NCBI GenBank assembly: GCA_013368315.1
Contig: JAACJM010000361.1
Coordinates: 1-64,000 of the forward strand
Source: Tetrapyrgos nigripes
Lineage: Eukaryota; Basidiomycota; Agaricomycetes; Agaricales; Campanellaceae
DNA: 64,000 nucleotides
Direction of reading: 5' to 3'
Below, piece after piece: positions 1 to 10,451 of this stretch. Under the pieces are notes generated by a model. It had not been told where the DNA came from, made no database searches, and worked only from the letters and a program-made list of their open reading frames with translations. How positions within the stretch are numbered: the first letter of the stretch is position 1; each line of letters starts with the position of its first letter. Both the position numbers and the translations under genes were made by a program.

Positions 1-1007
1 AAAAACCTCCCTCCTCCAAGTTCTGAACACTGTATTCCTCTCAAGGTCCCTATACGCTTCATCCCTCGTAGCCCACGTATTCCTCTTCGACCCAGCCATA
101 TCGCCAAAAAGCTTTGCGATCAAACGACTTGTTGGATGGGCCGGATGCATGATAGCGGCATCGAGGAGTATGATACCGCAGAGAGTATAGGGATGGGAGA
201 TTCGATGGAAAAGCATGCTGGGCAGGCGGTAGCGGGGATATGGGAGATATTTGCGCACGGAGGTGTACGTAATTTAGATGGATCGATTATGGGTGGCAGC
301 AAAACGAACGGGGAACATACACGCTATTTCCTCCAGAAGAATGCCCAATGAGGATTATTTTCTCCCTTGTAAAGTCTTTTCCAAGTGGACGCGATGCAAG
401 GAAGGAATGGACGGCGTCGGCATACCAGGCAGCTCTCCCTATGAATTTTGGATTAGATCTGTCTTTTTCTTAAGTTAAGACTCGGTCGAGTACTCGCATG
501 AAGCAAGAAATCCCCTCCCCAGAAAATAAACCGATAAAACACTCACATTTCCCTCGGTATTCAGGACAAGCCAGAACCTCCGCATTAAGCAATGCACTTT
601 GACCCGAGTTGGGGTTCTCTATATGAAGGATGCACCGTGGTTCGTTGTTCGTCAGCGACGTGCATGAAGGGGAGAAATCATGAAAAATTATTTTTATTCA
701 ATCAAGACTCAAGTAAAGACTTACCTATCGTCCAAACCTCCTTGACAAGTCCTCCGAGCAACTTAGTACGCAGCAAATACTCAATCATTATCTGAAGAGT
801 CTCTTTGTGCTGATTCATCCCATGAAGACATATAAGTGTGTATCCATTGCCAGCGCCGAAGTCTGCTTTTGTGTGTGTATACCGGACAGCTTGCACGAAG
901 AAAGGGAATGCTGGGTTAGGATCGGCAGTAACGGTCTCACAATGCTGGTTCCGTCTACTGGAAGCTGTGGCTGAAACAGGACGTGAAGACGGGGATGGTG
1001 TCGACAT
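1..1007 (-). CDS. alpha/beta-hydrolase fold protein, 3' part cut by the window edge
   Basis: Partial gene running off the left edge. Seen: four exons on the minus strand at 1007-725, 618-547, 438-321 and 217 to the edge. All junctions are GT-AG and codon phase is kept. Exon 1 has an HG oxyanion-type turn (LICLHGMNQHKE). Exon 2 has an ENPNSGQSALLN stretch after a core strand. Exons 3 and 4 together car the nucleophile elbow GHSSGGNS followed by the strand GIILLDAAIM. The order strand, HG turn and GxSxGG is the alpha/beta hydrolase layout of serine hydrolases and lipase-like enzymes. The catalytic acid and histidine lie beyond the window. I chose the ATG at 1007 because a short Ser/Pro-rich lead then runs straight into the fold. 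Substrate cannot be told. The gene looks intact, with no stop or frameshift, so it is probably host. Confidence 0.8.
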
Positions 1008-1119
1008 GGGAGTTAGAGACTCAGAGGGAGGGATGCGAGAGGGTAGGGGAGGAGTGGGAAGAGGTCTAAAGCCTCAGTCATATGATAATTCTTCTGGGAC
1101 CTCAACGACTATTTATTAG

Positions 1120-1585
1120 CAGGTTGTTAGTAGGTACATATACGGCACAAAGTAGTCAAGGTCATAGGAACACATTGACTTCGCTAGTGTTCCTCATCAG
1201 CATATTAAGATTCCTTGATCATCTCCCGTACATAAATAATCCTTGGTTTGGATGATGGATGGTGGGTTAGTGATTCCCATCATATTACGCCTGACAAGGC
1301 CATGAGATCCCGGCCCTTTAAGGCCGAGTTAACTTAGGTCGACGTCGGAAATTTTACCACGGGTTCAGTCTCCCATGAATCCCACCCCTTTTCGTGGTTT
1401 ATGCACCATTGAATGGGACCAGTTGATTGCCAAAGTATGCTCTCGCGCTGCGTTTCGGACTGCCATGTTGACTGTCAGCGTGTGATTTCAAATGCCATTT
1501 GCACGTGCAAATCCCAACTTTTTGTATCTCGTGCGCTTTTCCCTCATTGAGGAACCGTACTGATTACAGAAATTTGAGTGTAAAA
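1120..1585. other. Intergenic stretch with one interspersed repeat
   Basis: No coding sequence that I can support. About 1300-1400 it carries one copy of a repeat found again inverted at 19025-19125. The remainder is unremarkable AT-rich sequence up to the terminal inverted repeat of the next element. Confidence 0.5.
1300..1400 (+). repeat. Interspersed palindromic repeat, copy 1
   Basis: The core is a short palindrome (CCTTTAAGG flanked by GGCC). After it come GAGTTAACTTA, then AAATTTTACCAC, then CCCACCCCTTTTCGT. The same blocks occur in the same order on the opposite strand at 19025-19125. A related palindrome (CCCTTAAAAGGGCCTCG) lies at 9249-9277. No coding capacity. Confidence 0.55.
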
Positions 1586-2974
1586 CCACCACAAAAAGTG
1601 ACGGAGGAAAATATGCGCAGATATGGTCCACTTTCGCATATTTTCCTTGTTTAAAAAATGCCAGAATATATAGGAATATATTATTCTAGCCGGGGTTTAT
1701 TTTCCATAAATTTTCCGCCATTTTTAAAGTGGGGAAAGTATGCGGAAGTGAGGAAATCTTCAGGTGCAGTATATATGACTGCAAGCCCAGGACAGCTTCA
1801 AAGCACAGTAATAACATAGCAATAGATGTATACTGTTCTACATACCAACTACATACAGGCATGAACGTACTCTACCGAATGTTGGACCACTCACCGCATA
1901 CGGAAACAAACAGAGTACATAAGATAGATGGCAAAGACACAGTGATGAGCAGGATGAGCAGGTGTAGTAGATGGAGGCAGGACATTGATAGAAAGCCAAG
2001 GGGTGTGCAGACGGTCTACCCAAGACCAGACGTTGGGGGAGGGGGGGTCCGAGCCAGGCTTAAGACCCAAAAGTACATCACCTCTTGGAAAAATTGCCTG
2101 AAACGCCTTTTCGAGGCTGAATTACACACTGAAATGGTAAGTAATTCTCACGGGTACCAGTATTGTCAAGTGTCCCGACATCCAAGGAAAGTGTTGCTAC
2201 CTCAAAGGAGTTAGTTGTAGGTAGGATCCATTGCTATTTTACTGCATCTTTTGGTCATTTGGAAGTGTTCGAGGTGGACTGAAGAGAATTTTGACTCAAT
2301 GTCATGCTTTGTAAGCGAAATTATCTTATCACTTTCCCTTTTAGGAAGGAGAGGGGGAGGGTGTCTGGCTGGACCTTATGGCCCAAAAGGAACGTCCGGT
2401 CTGGTCATAGCCGTCTGCACACCCCTTGTAGAAAGTGGGAGATGGTGGTAAAAGTGGAAGGAGGAGGATGAGGAGGAGTGGACGCATCAACACTTTTGGC
2501 GCTTTTTTGTCAGAGTTTGAATTGAACTCAGCTCTCGTCTGTTTCAATGTTGAGGTCTGTCGTGTGCTATTATCATCTCTCCAAGCTTTCCTAAGGACGT
2601 GTCTCTATCGAGTAGGTAGCGTAGCGACAGAAACATATGTTAATGACAATTGCACTTGGTCCACAAATCTCTCCTTACCGTAGTTTAAGTACTAGAAATT
2701 TTCAACCAAGTATTCCCTATACATGACCAATATATTCCACCGTTTTCAATACTTGCGAAAACAGCCTCAAGTATACCTCAATTAAGACGTATACTTCCCT
2801 GATATATACCCTCATTTCGCATACTTGCAGAAACGGCAGAAAACATGCGAAAGCGGGGGGGTAAATATGACCCAAACTTCTCCTAAATATCACTCCGCTT
2901 TTTAAAACAAGGAAAATTTGGGTATATTTTTTACACTTTCAAATATTTTCATCTGTCAGTTTTTGTGGTGACAG
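1586..2974. mobile_element. Degenerate 1.4-kb TIR element (non-autonomous DNA transposon)
   Basis: Terminal sequences at 1586-1614 and about 2946-2974 are inverted copies matching at roughly 25 of 29 positions (both contain CACCACAAAAA and GAAAATAT). Weaker inverted similarity continues inward for about 100 bp around ATTTTCCTTGTTT. A second inverted pair sits inside: 1998-2034 against 2391-2427, sharing the perfect block CCGTCTGCACACCCCTT. No transposase can be recognised, and the open frames inside look random. A target duplication could not be fixed because the outermost bases have decayed. Superfamily unknown. Confidence 0.5.
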
Positions 2975-3084
2975 TGCCAAGTAGTAAGTATTATCTAGTA
3001 TTTTTAATGCAGATTGTTCATAAGAAAAATATATGATAATGCTGTCCAAAAGGTAGCAAACATGGTCCCAGAGGGCCAAATGCA

Positions 3085-4240
3085 CTACTGTGAGGAAGAC
3101 CAAAATAAAATAAAATAAATCAGGTGGTGAGAATGGAGGTAAGAAGTGTGGAATACTGGGTGAATCTGCTTCCAGTTTGCTGGGAGTTTGATTTTGTATG
3201 TGGAGGATCCAATCTTCTCAATGACCTCAAAGAGACTGTAGCATTTCTCTGCCAATTTAGCAGACAATTGCTTGTTCTTAATGTTCTTCCCCTCCAGGTA
3301 GACCTTCTGGCCTGGTCTGTACTTGGGGTCAGGTACTCAATCTTTATCATAGTACTTCTTCATCAATACAGCACTATGTTTGAGGCAAGCCTTTGTATCC
3401 TCTTGAGCTTGCTCTATCCAATTAAAGAACTCTTCTGTGCTCTTGTTGTTTGTTCAAATAACTAGTTCACTGCCTTTCTGGGGATGGAATCTGCAGGTGA
3501 GATAGGAGGGGCTATGACCAGTAGAACTCTGTTTGTGGTCATTGTAGCAGAATTCAGCCATGGGGATCCATTCGTCTCAGTCATCCTGTCTCCAATTGCA
3601 AAACACCTGTAGGTACTGCTCAATCTCTTGGTTAATGTGTTCAGTCTGTCTGTCAATCTGGGGATGATAGGTGGTGGACACATTCATCTTTATCCCCAAC
3701 ATCCCATAGAGCGCCTTCAGGAATTTTGACACAAATACCAATCCTCAGGTAATCCAAAATCCCTCCATACCTGGTCAAGTAAAAGCTTTGCAATCCCTTC
3801 ACTAGTGACTTCATCATATGTTGGTAGTGCCCAGATTCATTTAGAGAGTTGATCAACTATGACTAAAATGGTGGTGAACCCAGGTAAGTGGGTGGCAAGA
3901 GATGTACTGCCAGATCTGAGTAGGGATGGTGTTTGGGCTAAGGAATCCTCTGGGCTTCCCAGGTAGTGTCTTGGTCCATTGGCACATTGGGCATCCTTTG
4001 ACATACTTCTTCATGTTGCTGTAGATACTCGGCCACAAGTAGTAGCAGAGTATGAGTTCTGTGGTCTTTCCTTGTCTCAGATGTCCCACAAAGTATGTAT
4101 CATGGTGGAATCTAATGATCTCCATCAAAAGGTCCTCATTTCATTAGCTGCTTTGTACAAAAGCAAAAAAATATGTATGAGTTGCTACTTTGGTGCTGCC
4201 AAGGAGAGAGGGATATCCAGATTCTTGACTTTCTGATTGT
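3085..4240 (-). pseudogene. Ty3-type retrotransposon relic, integrase part of pol
   Basis: Decayed minus-strand pol fragment spread over shifting frames. In 5'-3' order on the minus strand: the integrase zinc-binding domain (HH...CxxC pattern with CPMCQWTK, about 4128-3960); a stretch matching the end of the catalytic core (TDRL, NTLTKRLSSTYRCF and MTETNGSPWLNSA types of sequence, 3683-3540, frameshifted); and the C-terminal SH3-like segment ending WKQIHPVFHTSYL (3267-3120). Gag, protease and RT are missing, and there are no flanking LTRs that I can see. It differs from both other Ty3 families in the window. Non-functional. Confidence 0.7.
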
Positions 4241-4751
4241 GTAGAAACAAGAGTGAAATGAGTCACATTATAGAAGTTCAGGAACATTGGTTGTAGAGAA
4301 ACACTGTGGAATCGGGACTAGAGGCAGAATGGAAGAGGAAACCTAAGTGAGCAAAATCTGCGCAGTCCACCTGGCTGTGGTTGCTAATGCTCAATCTGGG
4401 GGGTGTGGTGGCATAGTGGTCCACTGTCCCTGTTCAACACATGGCAGATGCAGTTCAACACCTTGCTGGTTCAATCCTTGCTGGATCCCCCAATCCCTGT
4501 GAGTCAACACATTTTAGACAGTCTCAATACATTACAAAAGCTTTGTCTGAGTGATATTCATTGAAGTCTCTGTAGGTACACCAAAAAACTGGTGGTTGTG
4601 TGGCAGTGAGGATTAGCAAATTTTCGCAATTCATTCTGCGTGGGAAAGGAATCAGCTGCCAGACGCAGTGACTTTAACAACAGACTACCTATACATCACT
4701 TCTGTGATCGTCATATTGTCTGTCTATGAGAGACTACATCTGGATATGCAT
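4241..4751. other. Intergenic stretch without recognisable content
   Basis: No gene, RNA or clear repeat seen. A few CTGCG-rich bits resemble the element interior near 35.0-36.0 kb, but too weakly to call. Confidence 0.35.
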
Positions 4752-5530
4752 ACAGAGACTGTAGTGCTAATGTGCTGAAGGTTTAGGTGAAGGCTTCCAA
4801 TATAAATCTAGTGTCTGGCATACATATGTCAGCAGCTGCACACAACACTCAGCCACTGCACCTTTCTCACACCAGTATTGTATGCACAGAATAAGGTGAG
4901 ACTTTGATTTGGGTACACATACAGAGACTGTAGCACTATGGCATTGAAGCGTTTAGGCCTAGCTTCTCCATATACATACATGTACTGGTATATGTATACT
5001 GTTAGTACCTGACAACACCTGGACAGTGGATTTTCTGACTGCAGTGGCTTCCACAGGGGATATGTCACTCCCTTGAATTGGATGTACATACATAAAGTGT
5101 AGTGCCAAGGTGCTGATGTGTTAAGGCCCAACCTTTCAATATACATCTAGTAGCCAGTATACTTGTGCCGTCAGTGGCCCACAATGCTTGGCCACTACAC
5201 CTTTCACATGCCAGTTTTGTATGCATGGAATAGGTCAGTATTTTATTTTAAGTATGGATGCAGAGGCTGTAGTGCTGCAGCATTGAAGATTTTAGGCCCA
5301 GTTTTCCATATACTTCTACATACCAGTATAGGTATATGTCTAGTACCCGACAATGGTTGGCCAGTGGACCTTTCTGACAGAAGTGGTTTCCAGATGGAAT
5401 ATGTCAGTCCCTTGGTTCACATCTGGATCCAGAGACTGTATTACTAACACAATGATGCTTTGAAACCTCCCCTCCCCATATACATCTACCTCCTATATCT
5501 ATATACCAGCAGGACTTGACACCACTCAGC
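4752..5530. repeat. Diverged tandem array, 169-170 bp unit, with alternating unit types
   Basis: The landmark GAGACTGTAGTGCTA or its variants recurs with its GTA(G) at 4761, 4930, 5099, 5269 and 5438, so the spacings are 169, 169, 170 and 169 bp. Units 1, 3 and 5 share one interior (cCACTACACCTTTCaCA, then TTGTATGCA). Units 2 and 4 share another (GTGGACCTTTCTGACA, then ATATGTCAGTCCC). The higher-order repeat is therefore a dimer of about 339 bp. Units are clearly diverged. No coding capacity. Confidence 0.75.
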
Positions 5531-6836
5531 CATTACACCCTTCTGATGCCAATGTTGTCTCAAGACATCTAGAGACACAAAACAGATCACCAGTCAGCCA
5601 GTATATAACCAACATCCAGTATATATACATCTGCCAGTCTTAAGCTCTCTTCAACAAGGCATCAGGAATGACAGGTACAAATCACCTGCACAACCATGGA
5701 TACCTGGATAGATGATATGTATACACTTATGGAATATAGCAGTGCAAGTGTGCCCCATCTGCATGGTGCAGGGAACACCCTGGGATGCCTATTGAGGGCT
5801 CACCTAAGCCTCGCTACCATATTTTCAATGGTCCTGGGTCCTATCTCTAAGGCTGACATCCCATCAAATCACTTGACCTAATCCCCTGCCCCATCAGGTT
5901 CCCATTTCAGTAACAACCCCCTGCCCAACTTGCCGAGACATGCCACTTTGTGGTAAGTGGAGTACCCCTGCCATACACATACATGGCTGGAGTCTTACCA
6001 CCCTGGCGTCAACCCAGGAATATTGTTATATGGGCCCTGGGCCAAGTCCACCAATATATGTATACTCATACTCCATCAGCTCCTGAGTGAGCTTGACTGT
6101 GAGCTTGAGTGTGAGCTTGGAGCTTGAATGTGAGCTTGACTTTCCCTTTTGGGTATAGGTGTGCTTATCCTAGTCTAGTGAACTTTACTACACTTCATTT
6201 TACTTACATTCAAAGGTTCATTCATTGAGCAGATGTATATTATGCCTACTGCTATTGTTCATTGCACATTGGTTTAGCCTCTACTGAGTCAAGTACATAA
6301 TTTACAGAGATAGAATGTTCAATTTTTCTTAGATTTTCCAAACTGTTAGATAACTTGCTTTGTGAATATGGTAGTCCAGAGAGAACAGGCAGATCCTGAT
6401 CAATGATGTTTTATGATTCAGAGACAATGGCAATAGACTTCAAAGCTAAAATAGACATATTCAAGAGAAATTATGGCATATCAAAGGCACAGGACATATA
6501 TGATATAAGCAGCTTTTGCATCATTGTGAGATGGATCAAGAGTAGCTGGAGGAAGCTGAAGTGTAGCTTGAGGTGGCTCAAGTGTGGCTTGTGTGTAGCT
6601 TGAGTGAACTTGGGTGTGAGCTTGAAAAACCAGATGCCCTATAAATAGGACTCATAATTGGAGAAAGGGAAAGAAAGGAGGGTAAATTCACGAGCACTGA
6701 CTCGGCTTCCTGAGTTGGATATCCTGGACTCGTGAGTCACAAAGGCTCGAAATGTGGCAGAAGCCGGTACCGAACAGTTTGCATCGTCTCTGGTTTAGCG
6801 CTCATAACTCCCTTTTCTTTAAGCTCATCATTACCG
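5531..6836. other. Non-coding stretch with two GTGAGCTTGA minisatellite patches
   Basis: Two patches of the degenerate unit (G)TGAGCTTGA occur at about 6084-6140 and 6545-6625. They bracket about 400 bp of AT-rich sequence. The open frames are short and look random. A TATAAATA-like box lies at about 6640. Confidence 0.4.
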
Positions 6837-9137
6837 CGCGCAGTGGCGGCCCACATTTCCCTCGTTCAGACTCGAGAACACCGTGTCACAGCAAAAGAGG
6901 ACAAGCGCCCAACCGAAAAATTGTCAGAAGATACAACAGAAATTTGAATGTGAGAGTAACCAATGGATACACATAACAGATCATAGATAGGATGATAGCT
7001 CATGCTTATGTTACGAAGTAAACTTTGTCAGTGCCGATAGGTATTCAAAAAGTTGATATATAGACAGTCTGTTAGTTGCTTTTTGCTCCAGATTTCAATG
7101 TCTCGAAGCTGTCAAGCTCCATCTGATCACCGCAGATCTGGAAAGACTTGTAAAAAAAATCAGTTTATTAAATTTCATACATGGCTCGCATGAAGGGCTC
7201 ACCGTTATATCGACTTGCTCAGGTCCTGTCACAGAACGGGTAATTTCCACATGCACTTCCACACCCGGCTACGATTCAGTTTGGGTAAGACCACTGTGGT
7301 ATGGAGAGAGGAGTCTGAATAACTACCTGAAGCGTAGGGGCAAAAGGAAAGAGATCATTGTCTCTGATCCTGTGTAACACCCGTCTCCCATTTAACCTGT
7401 TAGGTAGATGAATTTCTGGCGAATATTGACAAATGTTCAAGAACTCACGAAGCAAGAAGAGCATTGGAATATACTGCCCATTACAATTAGTTTATCCTGA
7501 TAGAAGAAATTTACTACATACACTTGGCTGTTTGAAAGAGGAAAAACATATAGAGCACTAGGAAGTTTTCAGTATGCTTTGTTAGGTCCATGAAAAAACT
7601 GAGTTTGGCCAACAATTATTGTGCGTCGTCAACAACTGCATTTATGGTTAATATTTCGCCAATGAAAGATCATACAGCGGTCACTTACTAGAATCACCTC
7701 CAAAATCCCGCATACGCTGCCGCACAGTAAGTCTTGCAGTCATACTGATCCAAGTGACATATCACATACCTGGTTAAAGATCCTGTCTCTACGTAAAGAA
7801 GAAAATGGCTTTCAGTCTCTGAAGTACCGACGGTCCGGAGTCAAAATGAACACACCAAGAGTCCACAGCATGAGTTTGTCAATTATGCGCTGAGTACTGT
7901 TCAAAAAATATCAGACGTCAGCAGATCTTCGTTTCTTACATGCCCAAGTATACCTTGGAAAGCTTGCTGCACCTTGCTTCAGGCAAAAGGAAAGTGCCAC
8001 CGTATTCGTAATGTCAATCACTGCACCAGCAACAAGTGCTGTGACTACCAGCCATTCAAAGTCGACAACATATACAAAGAATGTGGCCGAATGAGTGGTG
8101 ACCGCGCACGCGATTCCTAATCCTAAACGAAGGGCTAGCGCAGGAATAGCAATAGCTAAATATGGCCGCTTTCTTGACAGAACAAAGACTCTATATGCAA
8201 AAAATCCCTTGAATTCGTATTCAGTGCGTAGTCTCTGAACGGTTTAGTAACCGCTTACCTGAACCAAGGTAACAATGAGATTTGAGACAGGAATAGAAAC
8301 GCCAATGGTCCAATTAACTTCATCAAGAGTCTCCAGTACCCCAAAGCCGTTGACTGTTTTGTCATATAGACACGCCCACAGCAGACTAGTATGAATGGTC
8401 TCGAACACCCTAAAATCAATTAGATAAATATGCAAAGCTCATAAATCAGGTGCACTACCAAACAAAAGCAACCTGAAATCTCTCCTCAGTGCAGGATCAT
8501 GGCTAGTAGGAAGACTTGCAAAATTAACCTACCATAAATTTTATGCTTGTGTGATCGTCTGTGAACTGGGCCTGAAAGTAATTGATCGTTTGGACGAATA
8601 CAGTGCCATAAAGAAGGGTTGAAAACAAGACCCCAATTTCAAGGGCCCCAAGAGTTGGACCAAGGATAGGTGTAGCATCGGAGCTCATGATAGGAAACAG
8701 TCAAGAGCAGAAGTTATTGTAGCCCATATTTATACCGGGGGCTCTCGTTAATTGTGTTCATCTGGATAAAACCATCGATCGTATAAATCACTTCTGTGTT
8801 TAGCTGGTATGTATCATATCAGTCAAAGATAAAAATCCATCAAAGTAGTTATAGATATCAAAGTCCAAAATTTTCAAGGAAACCATTTTATTACAGGTTC
8901 ATTGGGCTCCACTGGGGTGCCTTGTGGCTATTCCGTGATTGGCCATCAGCTCAAAGGTAACCTGAGGTGCGAGTGATTTGATCACAGTATGCAAATGGTC
9001 ATCATGTACTCATTGAGCACAGGAAGTCATGGGAACTCTCAGCGCCGTTTATCCTTATTAGTCGATTATTTTTGGAACAGTGCAGCAGGGTCCTAGGTTA
9101 TACTAATTACGAGGAAAATGTGGGCCACCGCTGCGCG
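6837..9137. repeat. Inverted 29-bp repeats flanking the DUF6534 gene
   Basis: 6837-6865 and 9109-9137 are inverted copies matching at 26 of 29 positions (core GGCCCACATTT, ending CCTCGT). They enclose one complete gene with its flanks. A sequence like the right-hand one recurs at about 15330-15352. They could be TIRs of a gene-carrying element or two independent insertions of one small repeat. No target duplication was found. Confidence 0.45.
7072..8688 (-). CDS. DUF6534-type seven-helix membrane protein
   Basis: Basidiomycete integral membrane protein family of unknown function, probably plasma membrane. Twelve exons give about 314 aa: 8688-8533, 8472-8459 (14 nt), 8409-8259, 8207-7954, 7896-7856, 7788-7770 (19 nt), 7716-7689, 7576-7522, 7473-7449, 7396-7327, 7268-7203 and 7137-7072. 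All are phase-consistent with GT-AG introns. Family hallmarks in order: N-terminal G-P-x-L-G-A-L-E start; W-V-F-E-T-x-H-T in helix 2; LVQGFFAYRVF in helix 4; IDKLMLWTL before helix 6; AKLYSNALLASLNGR at the end of helix 7. A hydrophilic cytoplasmic tail follows. The exon at 7576 is the least certain, because its intron is longer than the rest. No disruption was seen, so it is likely a functional host gene. Confidence 0.8.
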
Positions 9138-9429
9138 TGGCACGAGAACGAGGCCCAAATTTAGTGATTGGTGATGGGGGGAATTGCCAGCCAATCAGGA
9201 GGTAGACCTAATGAGCATAGCCACACGCCGAAACGACGTGTGTAAGAACGAGTCCCTTAAAAGGGCCTCGTAATACCACTCACTCATCTGATCATTTCTT
9301 TACCGCAGCCGCACTGCCGTTACACTTTCCTGAATCTCTCCACGCTCTCATGGTCATCTTGCTTCAGATCAAAAGGCCAGAGAGATGATTTCGAACTCAA
9401 GCGAAACTCAAGACGGTAGGCCTTTACAG

Positions 9430-9481
9430 CACCTCTGTGACTGAACCTTATACCTCACCTCTGTGACTGAACCTTATACCT
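9430..9481. repeat. 26-bp perfect tandem duplication
   Basis: The unit CACCTCTGTGACTGAACCTT plus six bases occurs twice without a mismatch (9430-9455 and 9456-9481), followed by a partial third start. Confidence 0.8.
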
Positions 9482-9617
9482 CACCTTTACCCCTTGATTT
9501 TGATTTATAGCAACAGATCGTCTCAGATCGTTGACCTGGACATCCCGCTTGCTTCTTTGATCATCTTCGACGGTATTCCATCTCTGCGGAGCTCCACAGG
9601 CTAGCAGTGTTGCCGCA

Positions 9618-9770
9618 GTCCAGGCCACGACCCCAGTGGCCCTGACCCGACGACCCCGAGGGCCAGACACAGTCACTGACCCTGGCCTAGCCCAACCCTC
9701 GAGGGTCGGGTCAAGGGTCAAAATTTGACGAAGGCCAGGCCCGACCCGGACCGCGGCGACACTGCAGGCT
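9618..9770. other. GC-rich GACCC/GGGTC-type low-complexity block
   Basis: Many direct and inverted copies of GACCC, GGCC and CCTGG type words in otherwise AT-rich surroundings. It interrupts the first copy of the duplicated upstream segment. No coding capacity. Confidence 0.5.
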
Positions 9771-10451
9771 AGTAACGCGCCACGAAAAGATACACCATGC
9801 TCATGGGTGATTATAACCTCATATATATAGACCATTCTTTCTTTTTTCTTTTTTTCGGAGGAGCGTTATGTATTCGTAGCGCACTGACTTGATCATCACG
9901 ATACAGACCATTCTTTCTTCTGTACTAAGTGGATGCACTCGAGTTCCCACTTGGCTCCAACGCTGTTGACGCAATGGGAAGACGGGAGACATGATTTCGC
10001 TGTGGTTGGAACGAGCGTAGTCCCTCGTAGTCCACAGCCTTCCGAGTCGTCATCTTCTGATATTCATAGAGTTTCCATTTGGGTAATGTAATGGACACGG
10101 AGCATGCTTCATCGACGAGTATTTGGAACAACAGCTGTCAGAATGCAAGAATTAAAAATAGAACGGCGAAGGAGTCCACTGAATTTCAAATTCGAAGATG
10201 AGGAACAGATCGTTGACACGGACGGCTCGCTGGCTTCCGGATTCCATAACGCATACAGCGCTTCTGTGGAGCCACTGAACCTTATCTCTCATCTTTACCC
10301 CTTGATTTGGAGCTCCAGGAAAATATAGACGATGCTCATTATTAATTATAAGAAATTATGACCTCACATATACAGACCATTCTTTCTTCCAGCTTCTTCA
10401 GTCTCTACCCCCCAACAAATCTCTAACCAACTTAACAAACTTCCCTCTCTC

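Larger units (their letters stand above)
9138..10451. other. Intergenic region upstream of the MFS gene, partly duplicated
   Basis: Holds a palindromic repeat (9249-9277), a 26-bp tandem duplication (9430-9481) and a GC-rich block (9618-9770). A stretch at about 9464-9843 has its two ends repeated at about 10278-10388: both copies run from CTGAACCTTAT...TTACCCCTTGATTT to GACCATTCTTTCTT. The last motif occurs a third time at about 9906. The nearer copy lies just upstream of the transporter start, so it probably contributes to that promoter or 5' UTR. Confidence 0.5.

Noticed and set aside
4828..5447. Open frames in the tandem array (105 and 94 codons)
   Set aside because: They follow the repeat period and are not shared between units.
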